Positions 33,320 through 44,900 of a stretch of 64,000 nucleotides of DNA are shown here, in pieces. Numbering within the stretch: position 1 is the first letter of the stretch; the number at the start of each line of letters is the position of its first letter. This DNA comes from Chamaea fasciata (taxonomy: Eukaryota; Chordata; Aves; Passeriformes; Sylviidae), in NCBI GenBank assembly GCA_029207755.1, contig JARCOQ010000242.1, positions 1 to 64,000 of the forward strand, in the 5' to 3' direction. Under the pieces are notes generated by a model that searched no databases, was not told the origin of the DNA, and saw only the letters and a list, made by a program, of their open reading frames with translations. The position numbers and the translations under genes were made by a program.

Positions 33320-36300
33320 CTAGGTGTCCCTGGGGGGGCCCTGGCTGTCCCCTAGGTGTTCCTGGGGGTGCCCTGGCTGACCCTAGGGTGCCCAGGCTGT
33401 CCCCTAGGTGTCCCTGGGGGTGCCCTGGCTGTCCCCTAGGTGTCCCTGGGGGTGCCCTGGCTGTCCCCTAGGTGTCCCTGGGGGGGCCCTGGCTGTCCCC
33501 TAGGTGTCCCTGGGGGGGCCCTGGCTGTCCCCTAGGTGTTCCTGGGGGTGCCCTGGCTGTCCCTAGGGTGCCCTGGCTGTCCCCTTGGGGTCTCTGGGGG
33601 TGCCCTGGCTGTCCCGTCAGTGTCCCTGGGGGTGCCCTGCCTATCCCCTTGGTGTCCCTGGGGGTGTCCTGGGTGTCCCTGGGGTGCCCTGGCTGTCCCC
33701 AAGGTGTCCCTGTGGGTGCCCAGAGTGTCCCTGCGAGTGCCCTGGCTGTCCCCTAGGGGTCTCTGGGGTTGCCCTGGCTGTCCCGTCAGTGTCCCTGGGG
33801 CTGCCCTGCCTGTCCCCTAGGTGTCCCTGGGGGTGCCCTGGCTGTCCCGTAGGTGTCCCTGCGGGCGCCCTGGGTGTCCCTGGGGTGCCCTGGCTGTCCC
33901 CTTGGTGTCCCGGGGGGTGCCCAGTGGGTCCCTGGGGTGCCCTGGTGTCCCTGGGGGTGCCCTGGCTGTCCCTTTGGTGTCCCTGGGGGTGCCCTCGCTG
34001 TCCCTGGGGTGCCTTGACTGTCCCCTACGTGTCCCTGGGGGTCCCCTTGGTGTCCCTGGGGGTGCCCAGGGTGTCCCTTAGGTGTTCCTGGGGGTGCCCT
34101 GGCTGTCCCCTAGGTGTCCCTGGGGGTGCCCTGGCTGTCCCTGGGGTGCTCTGGCTGTCCCCTTGGTGTCCCTGGGGGTGCCCTGGCTGTCCCTAGGGTG
34201 CGCTGGCTGTCACCTAGGTGTCCCTGGGGGTGCCCTGGCTGTCCCGTAGGTGTCCCTGCGGGTGCCCTGGCTGTCGCTGGAGTGCCCTGGCTGTCCCCTA
34301 GGTGTCCCTGGGGGTGCCCTGGCTGTCCACTAGGTGTCCCTGGGGGTACCCTGGCTGTCCCCTAGGTGTCCCTGAGGGTGCCCTGGCTTTCCCTAGGGTG
34401 CCCTGGCTGTCCCCTAGGTGTCGCTGGGGGTGCCCTAGGTGTCCCTGGGGGTGCTCTGGCTGTCCCTGGAGTGCCCTGGCTGTCCCCTAGGTGTCCCTGG
34501 GGGGGCCCTGGCTGTCCCCTAGGTGTCCCTGGGGGTGCCCTGCCTGTCCCCTAGGTGTCCCTGGGGGGGCCCTGGCTGTCCCCTAGGTGTCCCTGGGGGT
34601 GCCCTGCCTGTCCCCTAGGTGTCCCTGGGGGTGCCCTGGCTGTCTCTGGAGTGCCCTGGCTGTCCCCTAGGTGTCCCTGGGGGGGCCCTGGCTGTCTCCT
34701 AGGTGTCCCTTATGATGCCCTGGCTGTCCCTGGGGTTCCCTGGCTGTCCCCTAGGTGTCCCTGGGGGTGCCCAGGGTGTCCCTGGGGTTCCCTGGCTGTC
34801 CCCTAGGTGTCCCTGGGGGTGCCCAGGGTGTCCCCGCGGTTCCCTTCCTGTCCCTTACGTGTTCCTGGGGTTGCCCTGGCTGTCCCTAGAGTGCCCTTGC
34901 TGTGCCCTTGGTGTCCCTGTGGGTGCCCTGGCTGTCCCCTCGGTGTCCCTGTGGGTGTCCAGAGTGTCCCTGGGGGTGCCCTGCCTGTCCTTTAGGTGTC
35001 GTTGGGGGTGCCCTGGGTGTCCCTGGGGTGCCCTGGCTGTCCCCTTGGTGTCCCTGGGGGTGCCCTGTGGGTCCCTGGGGTGCCCTCGGGGTGCCCTGGC
35101 TGTCCCTGGAGTGCCCTGGCTGTCCCCTAGGTGTCCCTGGGGGGGCCCTGGCTGTCCCCCAGGTGTCCCTGGGGGTGCCCTTCCTGTCCCCTAGGTGTCC
35201 CTGGGGGTGCCCTGGCTGTCCCCTATGTGTCCCTGGGGGTCCCCTGGGTGTCCCTGGGGGTGCCCTGGGTGTCCCTGGAGTGCCCTGGCTGTCCCCTAAA
35301 TGTCCCTGGGGGTGCCTTGGCTGTCCCCTAGGTGTCCCTGGGGGTGTCCTAACTGTCCCCTAGGTGTCCCTGGGGGTGCCCTGCCTGTCCCTGGGGGTGC
35401 CCTGGCTGTCCGCTAGGTGTCCCTGGGGGGGCCCTGGCTGTCCCCTAGGTGTCCCTGGGGGTGCCCTGGCTGTCCCTAGGGTGCCCTGGCTGTCCCCTAG
35501 GTGTCCCTGGGGGTGCCCTGGGTGTCCCTGGGGTGCCTTGGCTGCCCCCAAGGTGTCCCTGGGGGTGCCCTGGTTGTCCCCTAGCTGTCCCGGGGGGTGC
35601 CCTTGCTGTCCCTTGGGTGCCCTGGGGGTGCCCTGGCTGTCCCCTATGTGCTCCTGGGGGTGACCTGCCTGTCCCCTAGGTGTCCCTGGGGGGGCCCTGG
35701 GTGTCCCTGGGGGAGCACAGGGTGTCAGTGGAGTTCCCTGGCTGTCCCGTACGTGACCCTGGGGTTCCCTGGAGGTCCCCTAGGTTTCCCTGGGGGTGCC
35801 GGGAGTGTCCCTGGGCTGCCCTGGCTGTCCCCTAGGTGTCCCTGGGGGTCCCCTTGGTGTCCCGGGGGGTGCCCAGGGTGTCCCTTAGGTGTCCCTGGGG
35901 GTGCCCTTGCTGTCCCCTAGGTGTCCCTGGGGGTGCCCTGGCTGTCCCTAGGGTGCCCTGGCTGTCCCCTTGGTGTCCCTGGTGGTGCCCTGGCTGTGCC
36001 CTCGGTGTCCCTGAGGGTGCCCTGGCTGTCACCTAGGTGTCCCTGGGGTGCCCTGGCTGTCCCCTAGGTATCCCTGGGGGTGCCCTGGCTGTCCTTGGGG
36101 TGCTCTGGCTGTCCCCTTGGTGTCCCTGGGGGTGCCTTGCCTGTCCCCTAGCTGTCCCTGGGGGTGCCCTGGCTGTCCCTGGAATGCCATGGCTGTCCCC
36201 TAGGTGTCCCTAGGGTGCCCTGGCTGTCCCCTAGGTGTCCCTGGGGGTGCCCAGGGTGTCCCTGGGGTTGCCCTTGCTGTCCCCTAGGTGTCCCTGGGGG

Positions 36301-37490
36301 TGCCCTGGCTGTCCCCTTGGTGTCCCTGGGGTGCCCTGTCTGTCCCCTAGGTGTCCCTGGGGGTGCCCTGGCTGTCCTTGGGGTGCTCTGCCTGTCCCCT
36401 GGGTGTCCCTGGGGTTCCCTGGCTGTCCCCTAGGTGTCCCTTGGGGTGCCCTGGGCGTCCCTGGGGTGCCCAGGGTGTCCCTGGGGTTCCCTGGCTGTCC
36501 CCTAGGCGGCCCTGGGGGTGCCCTGGGTGTCCCTGGGGTGCCCTGGCTGTCCCCTAGGCGGCCCTGGGGGTGCCCTGGGTGTCCCTGGGGTGCCCTGGCT
36601 GTCCCCTAGGTGTCCCTGGGGGTGCCCAGGCAGTCCTTAGGGTGCCCTACATGTCCCCTAGGCGGCCCTGGGGGTGCCCTGGGTGTCCCTGGAGTGCCCT
36701 GGCTGTCCCCTAAATGTCCCTGGGGGTGCCCTGGCTGTCCCCTAGGTGTCGCTGGGGGTGCCCTAGGTGTCCCTGGGGGTGCCCTGGCTGTCCCTGGAGT
36801 GCCCTGGCTGTCCCCTAGGTGTCCCTGGGGGGGCCCTGGCTGTCCCCTAGGTGTCCCTGGGGGTGCCCTGGCTGCCCCTAGGGTGCCCTGGCTGTGCCCG
36901 TGGTGTCCCTGGGGGTGCCCTGGCTGTCTCTGGAGTGCCCTGGCTGTCCCCTAGGTGTCCCTGGGGGGACCCTGGCTGTCTCCTAGGTGTCCCTTATGAT
37001 GCCCTGGCTGTACCTGGGGTTCCCTGGCTGTCCCCTAGGTGTCCCTGGGGGTGCCCAGGGTGTCCCTGGGGTTCCCTGGCTGTCCCCTAGGTGTCCCTGG
37101 GGGTGCCCAGGGTGTCCCTGCGGTTCCCTTCCTGTCCCCTACGTGTTCCTGGGGTTGCCCTGGCTGTCCCTAGGGTGCCCTTGCTGTGCCCTTGGTGTCC
37201 CTGTGGGTGCCCTGGCTGTCCCCTCGGTGTCCCTGTGGGTGTCCAGAGTGTCCCTGGGGGTGCCCTGCCTGTCCTTTAGGTGTCGTTGGGGGTGCCCTGG
37301 GTGTCCCTGGGGTGCCCTGGCTGTCCCCTTGGTGTCCCTGGGGGTGCCCTGTGGGTCCCTGGGGTGCCCTCGGGGTGCCCTGGCTGTCCCTGGAGTGCCC
37401 CGGCTGTCCCCTGGGTGTCCCTGGTGGTGCCCTGGCTGTGCCCTAGGTGTCCCTGGGGTGCCCTGGCTGTCCCTAGGGTGCCCTGGCTGT
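33320..37490. repeat. 4.17-kb near-identical block, copy 1
   Basis: This block matches 37777-41947 at a constant offset of 4,457 bp (4,458 in one stretch). By eye I find only about ten base differences, for example GGGGTGCCC/GGGTTGCCC at about 33881/38338 and CCTGGGGG/CCCGGGGG at about 34594/39050. Two others are GTGTCCC/GTGTTCC at about 34671/39128 and CTATG/CTAGG at about 35224/39681. The match ends where the left copy reads GCTGTGCCCTAGG and the right one GCTGTCCCCTAGG. Confidence 0.85.
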
Positions 37491-37776
37491 GCCCTAGGTG
37501 TCCCTGGGGTGCCCTGGCTGTCCCTAGGGTGCCCTGGCTGTGCTCTTGGTGTACCTGGGGGTGCCCTGGGTGTCCCTGGAGTGCCCTGGCTGTCCCCTAA
37601 ATGTCCCTGGGGGTGCCCTGGCTGGCCCCAGGGTGTCCCTGGGGGTGTCCTGGCTTTCCCCTCGGTGTCCCTGGGGGTGTTCTGGCTGTCCCCTAGGTGT
37701 CCCTGGTGGTGCCCTGCCTGTCCCTGGGGGTGCCCTGGCTGTCCCCTAGGTGTCCCTGGGGGGGCCCTGGCTGTCC

Positions 37777-40700
37777 CCTAGGTGTCCCTGGGGGGGCCCT
37801 GGCTATCCCCTAGGTGTTCCTGGGGGTGCCCTGGCTGACCCTAGGGTGCCCAGGCTGTCCCCTAGGTGTCCCTGGGGGTGCCCTGGCTGTCCCCTAGGTG
37901 TCCCTGGGGGTGCCCTGGCTGTCCCCTAGGTGTCCCTGGGGGGGCCCTGGCTGTCCCCTAGGTGTCCCTGGGGGGGCCCTGGCTGTCCCCTAGGTGTTCC
38001 TGGGGGTGCCCTGGCTGTCCCTAGGGTGCCCTGGCTGTCCCCTTGGGGTCTCTGGGGGTGCCCTGGCTGTCCCGTCAGTGTCCCTGGGGGTGCCCTGCCT
38101 ATCCCCTTGGTGTCCCTGGGGGTGTCCTGGGTGTCCCTGGGGTGCCCTGGCTGTCCCCAAGGTGTCCCTGTGGGTGCCCAGAGTGTCCCTGCGAGTGCCC
38201 TGGCTGTCCCCTAGGGGTCTCTGGGGTTGCCCTGGCTGTCCCGTCAGTGTCCCTGGGGCTGCCCTGCCTGTCCCCTAGGTGTCCCTGGGGGTGCCCTGGC
38301 TGTCCCGTAGGTGTCCCTGCGGGCGCCCTGGGTGTCCCTGGGTTGCCCTGGCTGTCCCCTTGGTGTCCCGGGGGGTGCCCAGTGGGTCCCTGGGGTGCCC
38401 TGGTGTCCCTGGGGGTGCCCTGGCTGTCCCTTTGGTGTCCCTGGGGGTGCCCTCGCTGTCCCTGGGGTGCCTTGACTGTCCCCTACGTGTCCCTGGGGGT
38501 CCCCTTGGTGTCCCTGGGGGTGCCCAGGGTGTCCCTTAGGTGTTCCTGGGGGTGCCCTGGCTGTCCCCTTGGTGTCCCTGGGGGTGCCCTGGCTGTCCCT
38601 GGGGTGCTCTGGCTGTCCCCTTGGTGTCCCTGGGGGTGCCCTGGCTGTCCCTAGGGTGCGCTGGCTGTCCCCTAGGTGTCCCTGGGGGTGCCCTGGCTGT
38701 CCCGTAGGTGTCCCTGCGGGTGCCCTGGCTGTCGCTGGAGTGCCCTGGCTGTCCCCTAGGTGTCCCTGGGGGTGCCCTGGCTGTCCACTAGGTGTCCCTG
38801 GGGGTACCCTGGCTGTCCCCTAGGTGTCCCTGAGGGTGCCCTGGCTTTCCCTAGGGTGCCCTGGCTGTCCCCTAGGTGTCGCTGGGGGTGCCCTAGGTGT
38901 CCCTGGGGGTGCTCTGGCTGTCCCTGGAGTGCCCTGGCTGTCCCCTAGGTGTCCCTGGGGGGGCCCTGGCTGTCCCCTAGGTGTCCCTGGGGGTGCCCTG
39001 CCTGTCCCTTAGGTGTCCCTGGGGGGGCCCTGGCTGTCCCCTAGGTGTCCCGGGGGTGCCCTGCCTGTCCCCTAGGTGTCCCTGGGGGTGCCCTGGCTGT
39101 CTCTGGAGTGCCCTGGCTGTCCCCTAGGTGTTCCTGGGGGGGCCCTGGCTGTCTCCTAGGTGTCCCTTATGATGCCCTGGCTGTCCCTGGGGTTCCCTGG
39201 CTGTCCCCTAGGTGTCCCTGGGGGTGCCCAGGGTGTCCCTGGGGTTCCCTGGCTGTCCCCTAGGTGTCCCTGGGGGTGCCCAGGGTGTCCCCGCGGTTCC
39301 CTTCCTGTCCCTTACGTGTTCCTGGGGTTGCCCTGGCTGTCCCTAGAGTGCCCTTGCTGTGCCCTTGGTGTCCCTGTGGGTGCCCTGGCTGTCCCCTCGG
39401 TGTCCCTGTGGGTGTCCAGAGTGTCCCTGGGGGTGCCCTGCCTGTCCTTTAGGTGTCGTTGGGGGTGCCCTGGGTGTCCCTGGGGTGCCCTGGCTGTCCC
39501 CTTGGTGTCCCTGGGGGTGCCCTGTGGGTCCCTGGGGTGCCCTCGGGGTGCCCTGGCTGTCCCTGGAGTGCCCTGGCTGTCCCCTAGGTGTCCCTGGGGG
39601 GGCCCTGGCTGTCCCCCAGGTGTCCCTGGGGGTGCCCTTCCTGTCCCCTAGGTGTCCCTGGGGGTGCCCTGGCTGTCCCCTAGGTGTCCCTGGGGGTCCC
39701 CTGGGTGTCCCTGGGGGTGCCCTGGGTGTCCCTGGAGTGCCCTGGCTGTCCCCTAAATGTCCCTGGGGGTGCCTTGGCTGTCCCCTAGGTGTCCCTGGGG
39801 GTGTCCTAACTGTCCCCTAGGTGTCCCTGGGGGTGCCCTGCCTGTCCCTGGGGGTGCCCTGGCTGTCCGCTAGGTGTCCCTGGGGGGGCCCTGGCTGTCC
39901 CCTAGGTGTCCCTGGGGGTGCCCTGGCTGTCCCTAGGGTGCCCTGGCTGTCCCCTAGGTGTCCCTGGGGGTGCCCTGGGTGTCCCTGGGGTGCCTTGGCT
40001 GCCCCCAAGGTGTCCCTGGGGGTGCCCTGGTTGTCCCCTAGCTGTCCCGGGGGGTGCCCTTGCTGTCCCTTGGGTGCCCTGGGGGTGCCCTGGCTGTCCC
40101 CTATGTGCTCCTGGGGGTGACCTGCCTGTCCCCTAGGTGTCCCTGGGGGGGCCCTGGGTGTCCCTGGGGGAGCACAGGGTGTCAGTGGAGTTCCCTGGCT
40201 GTCCCGTACGTGACCCTGGGGTTCCCTGGAGGTCCCCTAGGTTTCCCTGGGGGTGCCGGGAGTGTCCCTGGGCTGCCCTGGCTGTCCCCTAGGTGTCCCT
40301 GGGGGTCCCCTTGGTGTCCCGGGGGGTGCCCAGGGTGTCCCTTAGGTGTCCCTGGGGGTGCCCTTGCTGTCCCCTAGGTGTCCCTGGGGGTGCCCTGGCT
40401 GTCCCTAGGGTGCCCTGGCTGTCCCCTTGGTGTCCCTGGTGGTGCCCTGGCTGTGCCCTCGGTGTCCCTGAGGGTGCCCTGGCTGTCACCTAGGTGTCCC
40501 TGGGGTGCCCTGGCTGTCCCCTAGGTATCCCTGGGGGTGCCCTGGCTGTCCTTGGGGTGCTCTGGCTGTCCCCTTGGTGTCCCTGGGGGTGCCTTGCCTG
40601 TCCCCTAGCTGTCCCTGGGGGTGCCCTGGCTGTCCCTGGAATGCCATGGCTGTCCCCTAGGTGTCCCTAGGGTGCCCTGGCTGTCCCCTAGGTGTCCCTG

Positions 40701-41947
40701 GGGGTGCCCAGGGTGTCCCTGGGGTTGCCCTTGCTGTCCCCTAGGTGTCCCTGGGGGTGCCCTGGCTGTCCCCTTGGTGTCCCTGGGGTGCCCTGTCTGT
40801 CCCCTAGGTGTCCCTGGGGGTGCCCTGGCTGTCCTTGGGGTGCTCTGCCTGTCCCCTGGGTGTCCCTGGGGTTCCCTGGCTGTCCCCTAGGTGTCCCTTG
40901 GGGTGCCCTGGGCGTCCCTGGGGTGCCCAGGGTGTCCCTGGGGTTCCCTGGCTGTCCCCTAGGCGGCCCTGGGGGTGCCCTGGGTGTCCCTGGGGTGCCC
41001 TGGCTGTCCCCTAGGCGGCCCTGGGGGTGCCCTGGGTGTCCCTGGGGTGCCCTGGCTGTCCCCTAGGTGTCCCTGGGGGTGCCCAGGCAGTCCTTAGGGT
41101 GCCCTACATGTCCCCTAGGCGGCCCTGGGGGTGCCCTGGGTGTCCCTGGAGTGCCCTGGCTGTCCCCTAAATGTCCCTGGGGGTGCCCTGGCTGTCCCCT
41201 AGGTGTCGCTGGGGGTGCCCTAGGTGTCCCTGGGGGTGCCCTGGCTGTCCCTGGAGTGCCCTGGCTGTCCCCTAGGTGTCCCTGGGGGGGCCCTGGCTGT
41301 CCCCTAGGTGTCCCTGGGGGTGCCCTGGCTGCCCCTAGGGTGCCCTGGCTGTGCCCGTGGTGTCCCTGGGGGTGCCCTGGCTGTCTCTGGAGTGCCCTGG
41401 CTGTCCCCTAGGTGTCCCTGGGGGGACCCTGGCTGTCTCCTAGGTGTCCCTTATGATGCCCTGGCTGTACCTGGGGTTCCCTGGCTGTCCCCTAGGTGTC
41501 CCTGGGGGTGCCCAGGGTGTCCCTGGGGTTCCCTGGCTGTCCCCTAGGTGTCCCTGGGGGTGCCCAGGGTGTCCCTGCGGTTCCCTTCCTGTCCCCTACG
41601 TGTTCCTGGGGTTGCCCTGGCTGTCCCTAGGGTGCCCTTGCTGTGCCCTTGGTGTCCCTGTGGGTGCCCTGGCTGTCCCCTCGGTGTCCCTGTGGGTGTC
41701 CAGAGTGTCCCTGGGGGTGCCCTGCCTGTCCTTTAGGTGTCGTTGGGGGTGCCCTGGGTGTCCCTGGGGTGCCCTGGCTGTCCCCTTGGTGTCCCTGGGG
41801 GTGCCCTGTGGGTCCCTGGGGTGCCCTCGGGGTGCCCTGGCTGTCCCTGGAGTGCCCCGGCTGTCCCCTGGGTGTCCCTGGTGGTGCCCTGGCTGTGCCC
41901 TAGGTGTCCCTGGGGTGCCCTGGCTGTCCCTAGGGTGCCCTGGCTGT
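37777..41947. repeat. 4.17-kb near-identical block, copy 2
   Basis: Partner of 33320-37490, separated from it by a ~286-bp spacer (37491-37776). The spacer carries GTGTACCTGGGG, CCTAAATG and GCTGGCCCCAGGG variants like those at 26600-26670. Near-identity over more than 4 kb in fast-evolving DNA implies either very recent duplication or conversion, or a duplicated contig in the assembly. Confidence 0.85.
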
Positions 41948-44900
41948 CCCCTAGGTGTCCCTGGGGGCCCAGGGTGTCCCTGGGTTGCCCTGGCTGTCCC
42001 CTACGTGTCCCTGGGGGTGTCCAGGGTGTCCCTGGGGTGCCCTGGCTGTCCCCTAGGTGTCCATGGGGGTGCCCTGGCTGTCCCCTTGGTGTCCCTGGGG
42101 TGCCCTGGCTGTCCCTAGGGTGCCCTGGCTGTCCCCTAGGTGTCCCTGGGGGTGCCCTGCGTGTCCCCTAGGTGTCCTTGGGGGTGCCCTGGCTGTCCCC
42201 AGGGTGCCCTGGCTGTGCCCTCGGTGTTCCTGGGGGTGCCCTGGTGTCCCTGTGGGTGCCCTGGCTGTCCCCTTGGTGTCCCTGGGGGTGCCCTGGCTGT
42301 CCCTGGAGTGCCCTGGCTGTCCCCTAAGTGTCCCTGGGGGGGCCCTGGCTGTCCCCCAGGTGTCCCTGGGGGTGCCCTTCCTGTCCCCTAGGCGTCCCTG
42401 GGGGTGCCCTGGCTGTCCCCTAGGTGTCCCTGGGGGTCCCCTGGGTGTCCCTGGGGGTGCCCTGGGTGTCCCTGGAGTGCCCTGGCTGTCCCCTAAATGT
42501 CCCTGGGGGTGCCTTGGCTGTCCCCTAGGTGTCCCTGGGGGTGTCCTAACTGTCCCCTAGGTGTCCCTGGGGGTGCCCTGCCTGTCCCTGGGGGTGCCCT
42601 GGCTGTCCCCTAGGTGTCCCTGGGGGGGCCCTGGCTGTCCCCTAGGTGTCCCTGGGGGTGCCCTGGCTGTCCCTAGGGTGCCCTGGCTGTCCCCTAGGTG
42701 TCCCTGGGGGTGCCCTGGGTGTCCCTGGGGTGCCTTGGCTGTCCCCAAGGTGTCCCTGGGGGTGCCCTGGTTGTCCCCTAGCTGTCCCTGGGGGTGCCCT
42801 TGCTGTCCCTGGGGTGCCCTGGGGGTGCCCTGGCTGTCCCCTAGGTGTTCCTGGGGGTGACCTGCCTGTCCCCTAGGTGTCCCTGGGGGGGCCCTGGGTG
42901 TCCCTGGGGGAGCACAGGGTGTCAGTGGGGTTCCCTGGCTGTCCCGTACGTGACCCTGGGGTTCCCTGGAGGTCCCCTAGGTTTCCCTGGGGGTGCCGGG
43001 AGTGTCCCTGGGCTGCCCTGGCTGTCCCCTAGGTGTCCCTGGGGGACCCCTTGGTGTCCCGGGGGGTGCCCAGGGTGTCCCTTAGGTGTCCCTGGGGGTG
43101 CCCTTGCTGTCCCCTAGGTGTCCCTGGGGGTGCCCTGGCTGTCCCTAGGGTGCCCTGGCTGTCCCCTTGGTGTCCCTGGTGGTGCCCTGGCTGTGCCCTC
43201 GGTGTCCCTGAGGGTGCCCTGGCTGTCCCCTAGGTGTCCCTGGGGGTGCCCTGGGTGTCCCTGGGGTGCCTTGGCTGTCCCCAAGGTGTCCCTGGGGGTG
43301 CCCTGGTTGTCCCCTAGCTGTCCCGGGGGGTGCCCTTGCTGTCCCTTGGGTGCCCTGGGGGTGCCCTGGCTGTCCCCTAGGTGCTCCTGGGGGTGACCTG
43401 CCTGTCCCCTAGGTGTCCCTGGGGGGGCCCTGGGTGTCCCTGGGGGAGCACAGGGTGTCAGTGGAGTTCCCTGGCTGTCCCGTACGTGACCCTGGGGTTC
43501 CCTGGAGGTCCCCTAGGTTTCCCTGGGGGTGCCGGGAGTGTCCCTGGGCTGCCCTGGCTGTCCCCTAGGTGTCCCTGGGGTGCCCTGGCTGTCCCCTAGG
43601 TATCCCTGGGGGTGCCCTGGCTGTCCTTGGGGTGCTCTGGCTGTCCCCTTGGTGTCCCTGGGGGTGCCTTGCCTGTCCTCTAGCTGTCCCTGGGGGTGCC
43701 CTGGCTGTCCCTGGGGTGCCATGGCTGTCCCCTAGGTGTCCCTAGGGTGCCCTGGCTGTCCCCTAGGTGTCCCTGGGGGTGCCCAGGGTGTCCCTGGGGT
43801 TGCCCTTGCTGTCCCCTAGGTGTCCTAGGGGGTGCCCTGGCTGTCCCCTTGGTGTCCCTGGGGTGCCCTGTCTGTCCCCTAGGTGTCCCTGGGGGTGCCC
43901 TGGCTGTCCTTGGGGTGCTCTGCCTGTCCCCTGGGTGTCCCTGGGGTTCCCTGGCTGTCCCCTAGGTGTCCCTTGGGGTGCCCTGGGCGTCCCTGGGGTG
44001 CCCAGGGTGTCCCTGGGGTTCCCTGGCTGTCCCCTAGGCGGCCCTGGGGGTGCCCTGGGTGTCCCTGGGGTGCCCTGGCTGTCCCGTAGGCGGCCCTGGG
44101 GGTGCCCTGGGTGTCCCTGGGGTGCCCTGGCTGTCCCCTAGGTGTCCCTGGGGGTGCCCAGGCAGTCCTTAGGGTGCCCTACATGTCCCCTAGGCGGCCC
44201 TGGGGGTGCCCTGGGTGTCCCTGGAGTGCCCTGGCTGTCCCCTAAATGTCCCTGGGGGTGCCCTGGCTGTCCCCTAGGTGTCGCTGGGGGTGCCCTAGGT
44301 GTCCCTGGGGGTGCCCTGGCTGTCCCTGGAGTGCCCTGGCTGTCCCCTAGGTGTCCCTGGGGGGGCCCTGGCTGTCCCCTAGGTGTCCCTGGGGGTGCCC
44401 TGCCTGTCCCCTAGGTGTCCCTGGGGGTGCCCTGGCTGCCCCTAGGGTGCCCTGGCTGTGCCCGTGGTGTCCCTGGGGGTGCCCTGGCTGTCTCTGGAGT
44501 GCCCTGGCTGTCCCCTAGGTGTCCCTGGGGGGACCCTGGCTGTCTCCTAGGTGTCCCTTATGATGCCCTGGCTGTACCTGGGGTTCCCTGGCTGTCCCCT
44601 AGGTGTCCCTGGGGGTGCCCAGGGTGTCCCTGGGGTTCCCTGGCTGTCCCCTAGGTGTCCCTGGGGGTGCCCAGGGTGTCCCTGCGGTTCCCTTCCTGTC
44701 CCCTACGTGTTCCTGGGGTTGCCCTGGCTGTCCCTAGGGTGCCCTTGCTGTGCCCTTGGTGTCCCTGTGGGTGCCCTGGCTGTCCCCTCGGTGTCCCTGT
44801 GGGTGTCCAGAGTGTCCCTGGGGGTGCCCTGCCTGTCCTTTAGGTGTCGTTGGGGGTGCCCTGGGTGTCCCTGGGGTGCCTTGGCTGTCCCCTTGGTGTC

